Of a stretch of 11,079 bases of DNA, positions 7,442-11,079 are shown piece by piece. The stretch spans positions 1 through 11,079 of the forward strand of contig JAEYWQ010000414.1 in the NCBI GenBank assembly GCA_023428885.1. The letters run 5' to 3'. This DNA comes from Bacillota bacterium. Its GTDB lineage: Bacteria; Bacillota; Clostridia; Lachnospirales; Lachnospiraceae. Every line of letters starts with the position of its first letter. Within the stretch, counting starts at the first letter, position 1. Below the pieces are notes generated by a model. That model worked only from the letters and a program-made list of their open reading frames with translations. It searched no databases and was not told where the DNA came from. The translations under genes and the position numbers were made by a program.

Positions 7442-7491
7442 ACTGCCTACACATCCTCCCTAACTGTTATTTGAAGGCTGAACTCTAACCT

Positions 7492-8205
7492 TTAGTTCTT
7501 ACGCACCTCGAACTTATATCCAATTCCCCAAACAGTAGATAGCCTCCAAGCATTATGATCCTTGATTTTCTCACGAAGTCGCTTAATATGCACGTCTACT
7601 GTCCGTGTATCTCCAATATATTCATAGCCCCAGATATGATCTAAGAGCTGCTCTCTTGTAAATACCTGATTCGGATGGGATGCCAAGAAATAAAACAATT
7701 CCAATTCCTTCGGTGGCATCTCGATGGTCTCCTGGAAGTAAGTAACCGAATAGTTGGTCTGATTGATTACCAAATCCGGATAACTGACATAATCCCCCAC
7801 TTCATCGGTAGACACCTCAGTAACAGAAGCAGGAACAGCGGTTCTACGAAGTACTGCTTTGACTCTTGCCACTAATTCCTTGGAATCAAACGGCTTAATC
7901 ATATAGTCATCAGCCCCAAGCTCAAGTCCTAACACTTTATCAAATATCTCTCCCTTGGCCGATAGCATAATGATTGGGATGCTTGAAGTCTTACGTACCT
8001 CCCGGCACACCTCATACCCATCAATTCCCGGTAACATGAGATCTAAGAGGATTATGTTTGGCTGGTATAGCTTAAATTGCTTAATTGCTTCCTCCCCGTC
8101 ATTAACGATTAAGGTATCAAAACACTCCTTTGCCAAATATAATGAGATCAGTTCTGCAATGTTATTATCGTCATCCACGATTAGTATTTTCTGTTTCGTC
8201 GCCAT
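7492..8205 (-). CDS. OmpR/PhoB-family response regulator
   Basis: Cytoplasmic transcription factor, 237 residues, activated by phosphorylation. The receiver domain (about 5-120) carries the acidic pair D11/D12, the phospho-acceptor D55 in IILLDLMLPGIDG, the switch S82 and the conserved K104 in YMIKPF. The C-terminal winged helix (about 140-234) has the family pattern MPPKELELFYFLASHPNQ, REQLLDHIWG, DTRTVDVHIKRLREKI and WGIGYKF. The ATG at 8205 follows GGAGGGG with four-base spacing, and that SD starts directly behind the mutS2 stop codon; the intergenic gap is 12 bp, so it is cotranscribed with mutS2. The kinase is encoded next and is the presumed partner. The resemblance is general to PhoP/WalR/ResD-type regulators; I cannot assign one of these names. 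Confidence 0.96.
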   Translation of the reverse strand: MATKQKILIVDDDNNIAELISLYLAKECFDTLIVNDGEEAIKQFKLYQPNIILLDLMLPGIDGYEVCREVRKTSSIPIIMLSAKGEIFDKVLGLELGADDYMIKPFDSKELVARVKAVLRRTAVPASVTEVSTDEVGDYVSYPDLVINQTNYSVTYFQETIEMPPKELELFYFLASHPNQVFTREQLLDHIWGYEYIGDTRTVDVHIKRLREKIKDHNAWRLSTVWGIGYKFEVRKN

Positions 8206-8217
8206 GTTACCCCTCCA

Positions 8218-10608
8218 TTACTTAAACTCTACAATTGTAACACCATGGTCACCCTCTCCAAATCCACCTACACGATAAGATTTTACATAGTTGGTACGTT
8301 TTAGATGTGCATGCACTGCATCCTTTAATGCTCCTGTACCACGTCCGTGAATAATCGTAACCTGTGGCAGATGGGCAAGATATGCATCATCTAAATATTT
8401 GTCTACCAATGGAAGTGCCTCATCTACACGTTTACCTATAATATTAAGCTCAGGGCTGATGGACATGGATTTACTCATACGGATTTTACCACTTTGAGTT
8501 TTTGACAGATTTGGTGCAACCACAGTTTCTTCATCTACTAATTCCAAGTCACTCATATTCACTAGGGAACGTAAGATTCCCATCTGAACATACATATCTC
8601 CTTTCGCATTTGGCAAGGTGCTGACCGTCCCTTTTAAGTTAAGGCTAATAACATGAACCGTATCACCCACTTTAAAATCAGAGGCTTTGTTTGAGTTATT
8701 TTTCTTCTTATTTTTATTCACCAGTTTAGAATCTGTATTGCCAAGTCGTTCACGAAGTGCAGCTCTCTCTAATTCCATCTCTTTACTCATCTGACCAGAA
8801 GAGCTCCATTTATTATACTTGCGAATGGTTTCATCCGCATAATCTTTCGCTTCTTGTAAAATCTCACGAGCTTTTTCATTCGCTTCTCGCAGAATACGTT
8901 CTTTTGCAGAATCTAGTTTTGTATTCTTTTCCGCTAATTTACGTCTTAGTTCTTCTGCTTCTTTCTTATAACGAGCGATTTCCTCTTTATCCTTTTCCAT
9001 AGCAATACGATTTGCCTCTAAGCCGCTGATCACATCTTCAAAGCTTTCATCCTTGGTCTGGATAAATCCTTTTGCTTGTTCGACTATATCAGCACCTAAA
9101 CCAAGTTTTTGAGAAATGGCAAATGCGTTACTCTTCCCTGGAATACCGATGAGTAAACGATAGGTTGGTCGTAATGTCTCCACGCTAAATTCACAACATG
9201 CGTTACTTACCCCTGGTGTGGACAATGCAAAAATCTTAAGTTCACTATAATGTGTGGTAGCCATCGTGCGAATACGACGCTTATGCAAATGGGTTAAGAT
9301 GGCCATTGCAAGCGCCGCACCTTCAGTTGGATCAGTTCCTGCTCCAAGCTCATCGAATAAAACCAATGAATTTTCGTCTGCTTTCTCTAAAATCGAAACA
9401 GTATTTGTCATATGAGATGAGAAGGTACTTAAGCTCTGCTCAATACTCTGTTCATCACCAATATCTGCATAAACCTCTTGAAAGACAGATAACTCAGATC
9501 CGTCAAAAGCTGGAATATGAAGCCCGGATTGTCCCATTAAGGTAAATAAACCAACCGTCTTTAAAGAAACTGTTTTACCACCGGTATTCGGTCCTGTGAT
9601 AACTAATAAGTGGAAGTCCTTCCCCAGGTAGATATCAATAGGAACTACACTATGAGGATCGATCAAAGGATGACGACCCTTTTTGATATTTACATAATGA
9701 TCTTGATTAAATTTAGGCTCAGACCCTTTCATTTGCTTTGACAGCTGTGCTCTAGCAAAGATAAAATCTAACTCTACCAGCGTATTGATATTATAAGCTA
9801 GATTCTCAAACTCTTTTCCCACCATATTACTTAATTCAGCTAAGATCTTCTCAATCTCTTCATTCTCTTTGATCGCAAGTTCAGCCAGTTCATTATTTAG
9901 TCGCACTATCGCAATTGGTTCAATAAAGGCCGTAGAACCTGTGGATGACTGATCATGCATCATTCCCTGAAACTGATTCTTGTATTCTTGCTTTACAGGT
10001 ACACAATAGCGACCATTACGCATGGTAATAATAGCATCCTGTAACTGCCCCTTAGCGGCTGCTGCATTAACAATGGAATTCAATTGTTCTCTAATCTTGT
10101 CATTAGTCAATTTGATATTTCTTCGAACGCTTTTTAGACCTGGACTGGCATCATCTGCAATCTCTTCTTCTGAAATAATGCAGCGCATGATCTCATTATT
10201 AATTGGGGATAACGGCTCTAATAGATGAAATTTCTCCGTTAAACAATCCTGAGCTGCATCTTCTACTTCCGATACACTTTTCTGATTATAGCCATAATTT
10301 TTTGCACGTAAAGTAGCCGTAAGAACTGAACTAATTTTTAGTAATTCTCCGGCTCCAAGGGTTGCTCCAATCTCTAGTCGTTTCAGTGATGCCCGTATAT
10401 CTGGGATCCCAGAAAAAGATAAGGTGCCCTTAGCAAAAATTCTTGCTAAGGCATCACTGGTTTCCTTTTGCATTCTTTCGATTTCTTTATAATTATCCGT
10501 TGGCATAAGAGCCTTGCACTTCTCTCTCCCCAAGGCAGATCCCGCGAATTGGCTCAAACGCTCAATAATTTTATGATATTCTAACACTCGTAATGCTTTT
10601 TCGTTCAT
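8218..10608 (-). CDS. mutS2: MutS2: ATPase with C-terminal Smr domain
   Basis: MutS family protein without the mismatch-recognition domain. MutS2 suppresses homologous recombination in some bacteria and in B. subtilis is implicated in rescuing collided ribosomes. The 796 residues (B. subtilis about 785) show the core and lever region (1-330), Walker A GPNTGGKT (339-346), the ABC signature stretch EQSLSTFSSHM (390-400), Walker B LVLFDE (415-420), DPTEGAAL (426-433), THYSELK (452-458), a long charged coiled coil (about 525-600), a KOW-like domain (about 645-690) and a C-terminal Smr domain (about 720-796) with HGRGTGALK (754-762). The Smr LDLRG motif is replaced by LNIIG (721-725). The MNEKALRVLEYHKI start is the typical family start. 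The SD is unusual: GAAAGG lies 12 bases from ATG, with a tiny overlapping frame between. It heads the regulator-kinase unit. Confidence 0.96.
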   Translation of the reverse strand: MNEKALRVLEYHKIIERLSQFAGSALGREKCKALMPTDNYKEIERMQKETSDALARIFAKGTLSFSGIPDIRASLKRLEIGATLGAGELLKISSVLTATLRAKNYGYNQKSVSEVEDAAQDCLTEKFHLLEPLSPINNEIMRCIISEEEIADDASPGLKSVRRNIKLTNDKIREQLNSIVNAAAAKGQLQDAIITMRNGRYCVPVKQEYKNQFQGMMHDQSSTGSTAFIEPIAIVRLNNELAELAIKENEEIEKILAELSNMVGKEFENLAYNINTLVELDFIFARAQLSKQMKGSEPKFNQDHYVNIKKGRHPLIDPHSVVPIDIYLGKDFHLLVITGPNTGGKTVSLKTVGLFTLMGQSGLHIPAFDGSELSVFQEVYADIGDEQSIEQSLSTFSSHMTNTVSILEKADENSLVLFDELGAGTDPTEGAALAMAILTHLHKRRIRTMATTHYSELKIFALSTPGVSNACCEFSVETLRPTYRLLIGIPGKSNAFAISQKLGLGADIVEQAKGFIQTKDESFEDVISGLEANRIAMEKDKEEIARYKKEAEELRRKLAEKNTKLDSAKERILREANEKAREILQEAKDYADETIRKYNKWSSSGQMSKEMELERAALRERLGNTDSKLVNKNKKKNNSNKASDFKVGDTVHVISLNLKGTVSTLPNAKGDMYVQMGILRSLVNMSDLELVDEETVVAPNLSKTQSGKIRMSKSMSISPELNIIGKRVDEALPLVDKYLDDAYLAHLPQVTIIHGRGTGALKDAVHAHLKRTNYVKSYRVGGFGEGDHGVTIVEFK

Positions 10609-10698
10609 ATACTAACCATGCCTTTCTTCAAAGACAGCAAAACCCACAATGCTGCCCCATACCTTCAGCTACCAATGTTGATAAGTTCGTTAACTTTT

Positions 10699-10727
10699 AT
10701 TGTACTATACCAAATAGGAAATGTCTA
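10699..10727 (-). promoter_or_regulatory. Sigma-A type promoter for the mutS2-regulator-kinase unit
   Basis: On the minus strand TAGACA (10722-10727) and TACAAT (10699-10704) are each one base from consensus and exactly 17 bp apart. Transcription would start near 10692, giving a leader of about 84 nt before the mutS2 ATG. The leader shows only a weak six-pair hairpin around GCAGCA/TGCTGT and no riboswitch I recognise. Confidence 0.65.
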
Positions 10728-10950
10728 GTAGGGCTGTTACCAGTACATCGCGGTGATATAAGAAACATAATGTCGTTTAATAGTATTAATAAAGGAAAAG
10801 AGTTCGGATGAATTATAACAAAATTAGGTATTAAAATTAATTTTTATCGAAGTAGAAGATAAAAGACAATAAGTATATTTGCATAATACCATCGACATTG
10901 CAACTTACATATATTTAGTAGAGTTAACCGGTGTACTTGAAAGTTAAGTA
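10728..10950. other. AT-rich core of the divergent intergenic region, nothing assigned
   Basis: The mutS2 start and the divergent plus-strand gene are 425 bp apart. Apart from the two promoters, this stretch holds no convincing ORF, RNA gene or strong hairpin. A GTTAAGT heptamer at 10943-10949, eight bases upstream of TTGATA's end and adjacent to the plus-strand -35, matches the tandem repeat found upstream of the HtrA-like gene. The length leaves room for regulator binding sites. Confidence 0.4.
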
Positions 10951-10979
10951 TTGATAGTTGGTAGATTATGTATTATTAT
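10951..10979 (+). promoter_or_regulatory. Sigma-A type promoter for the divergent plus-strand gene
   Basis: TTGATA (10951-10956) and TATTAT (10974-10979) are each one base from consensus with a 17-bp spacer. Transcription would begin near 10986, giving a leader of about 48 nt that contains the strong SD at 11021-11028. Confidence 0.6.
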
Positions 10980-11033
10980 AAGTGATAAATAAGCACGTAA
11001 TTTAACAAGGTAAATATTTTGGAGGTGAATTGA

Positions 11034-11079
11034 ATGAAGAAAATGTCAAAGATATTATTACCGATAACGTGTCTTTTAA
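11034..11079 (+). CDS. N-terminus of a probable secreted or lipoprotein, cut by window edge
   Basis: Only 15 codons are present: MKKMSKILLPITCLL. The start is secure in context: a full-strength SD, GGAGGTGA (11021-11028), five bases before the ATG, and a promoter 55 bp further up. The KKMSK basic end followed by a hydrophobic run that includes a cysteine is typical of a signal peptide, either Sec type or lipoprotein, but the cleavage region is outside the window so the class cannot be settled. It is divergent from mutS2. No function can be given. Confidence 0.6.
   Translation, partial: MKKMSKILLPITCLL

Noticed and set aside
7955..8278. Plus-strand open frame of 107 codons
   Set aside because: Antisense to the response regulator receiver and the mutS2 end, which are both well supported; low-complexity Ser/Pro composition.
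10609..10698. Possible riboswitch or attenuator in the mutS2 leader
   Set aside because: The leader is about 84 nt with only one weak hairpin and no recognisable aptamer motif.

Overview
The window looks like a chromosomal segment from a low-GC Gram-positive anaerobe of the Clostridia, most likely Lachnospiraceae-like. This is inferred from the AT-rich base composition, the strong GGAGG-type ribosome binding sites, and a gene set (MutS2, YhaM, TRAM-type rRNA methyltransferase, OmpR/HisKA pair) that reads as Firmicutes. No marker gene fixes the genus, so the family call is an inference. There are no tRNAs, rRNAs, insertion sequences, phage genes or CRISPR repeats.

Layout. Almost everything is on the minus strand, so transcription runs right to left. 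At the far right a divergent control region (10609-11033) drives mutS2 leftward and a secreted or lipoprotein-like gene rightward; only the first 15 codons of the latter are inside the window. From mutS2 the order is mutS2 (8218-10608), an OmpR-type response regulator (7492-8205), its sensor histidine kinase (6041-7441), a membrane-anchored HtrA-like protein with a PDZ domain (4472-5836), yhaM (3379-4326) and an rlmD/rlmCD-type 23S rRNA methyltransferase (1943-3361). After a 489-bp gap, a methyl-accepting chemotaxis protein runs off the left edge (1-1453).

Transcription units inferred from spacing and signals: mutS2-regulator-kinase is tight (12 and 50 bp gaps) behind a good promoter at 10699-10727. 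The HtrA-like gene is 204 bp further on, with its own candidate promoter and tandem heptamer repeats, and ends in a clear terminator. yhaM and rlmD form a second unit (17-bp gap) with its own promoter and a terminator. The chemotaxis gene is separate.

How they fit: mutS2, yhaM and rlmD are housekeeping DNA/ribosome/RNA functions. The two-component pair plus the membrane HtrA-like protein form a plausible envelope-sensing block. The most notable observation is that the HtrA-like protein keeps the nucleophile serine but has Asn where the catalytic His and Asp should be, so it is probably a pseudoprotease. A second item worth a look is an orphan plus-strand terminator directly behind a short open frame in the 1454-1942 gap, where both neighbouring genes are on the other strand.
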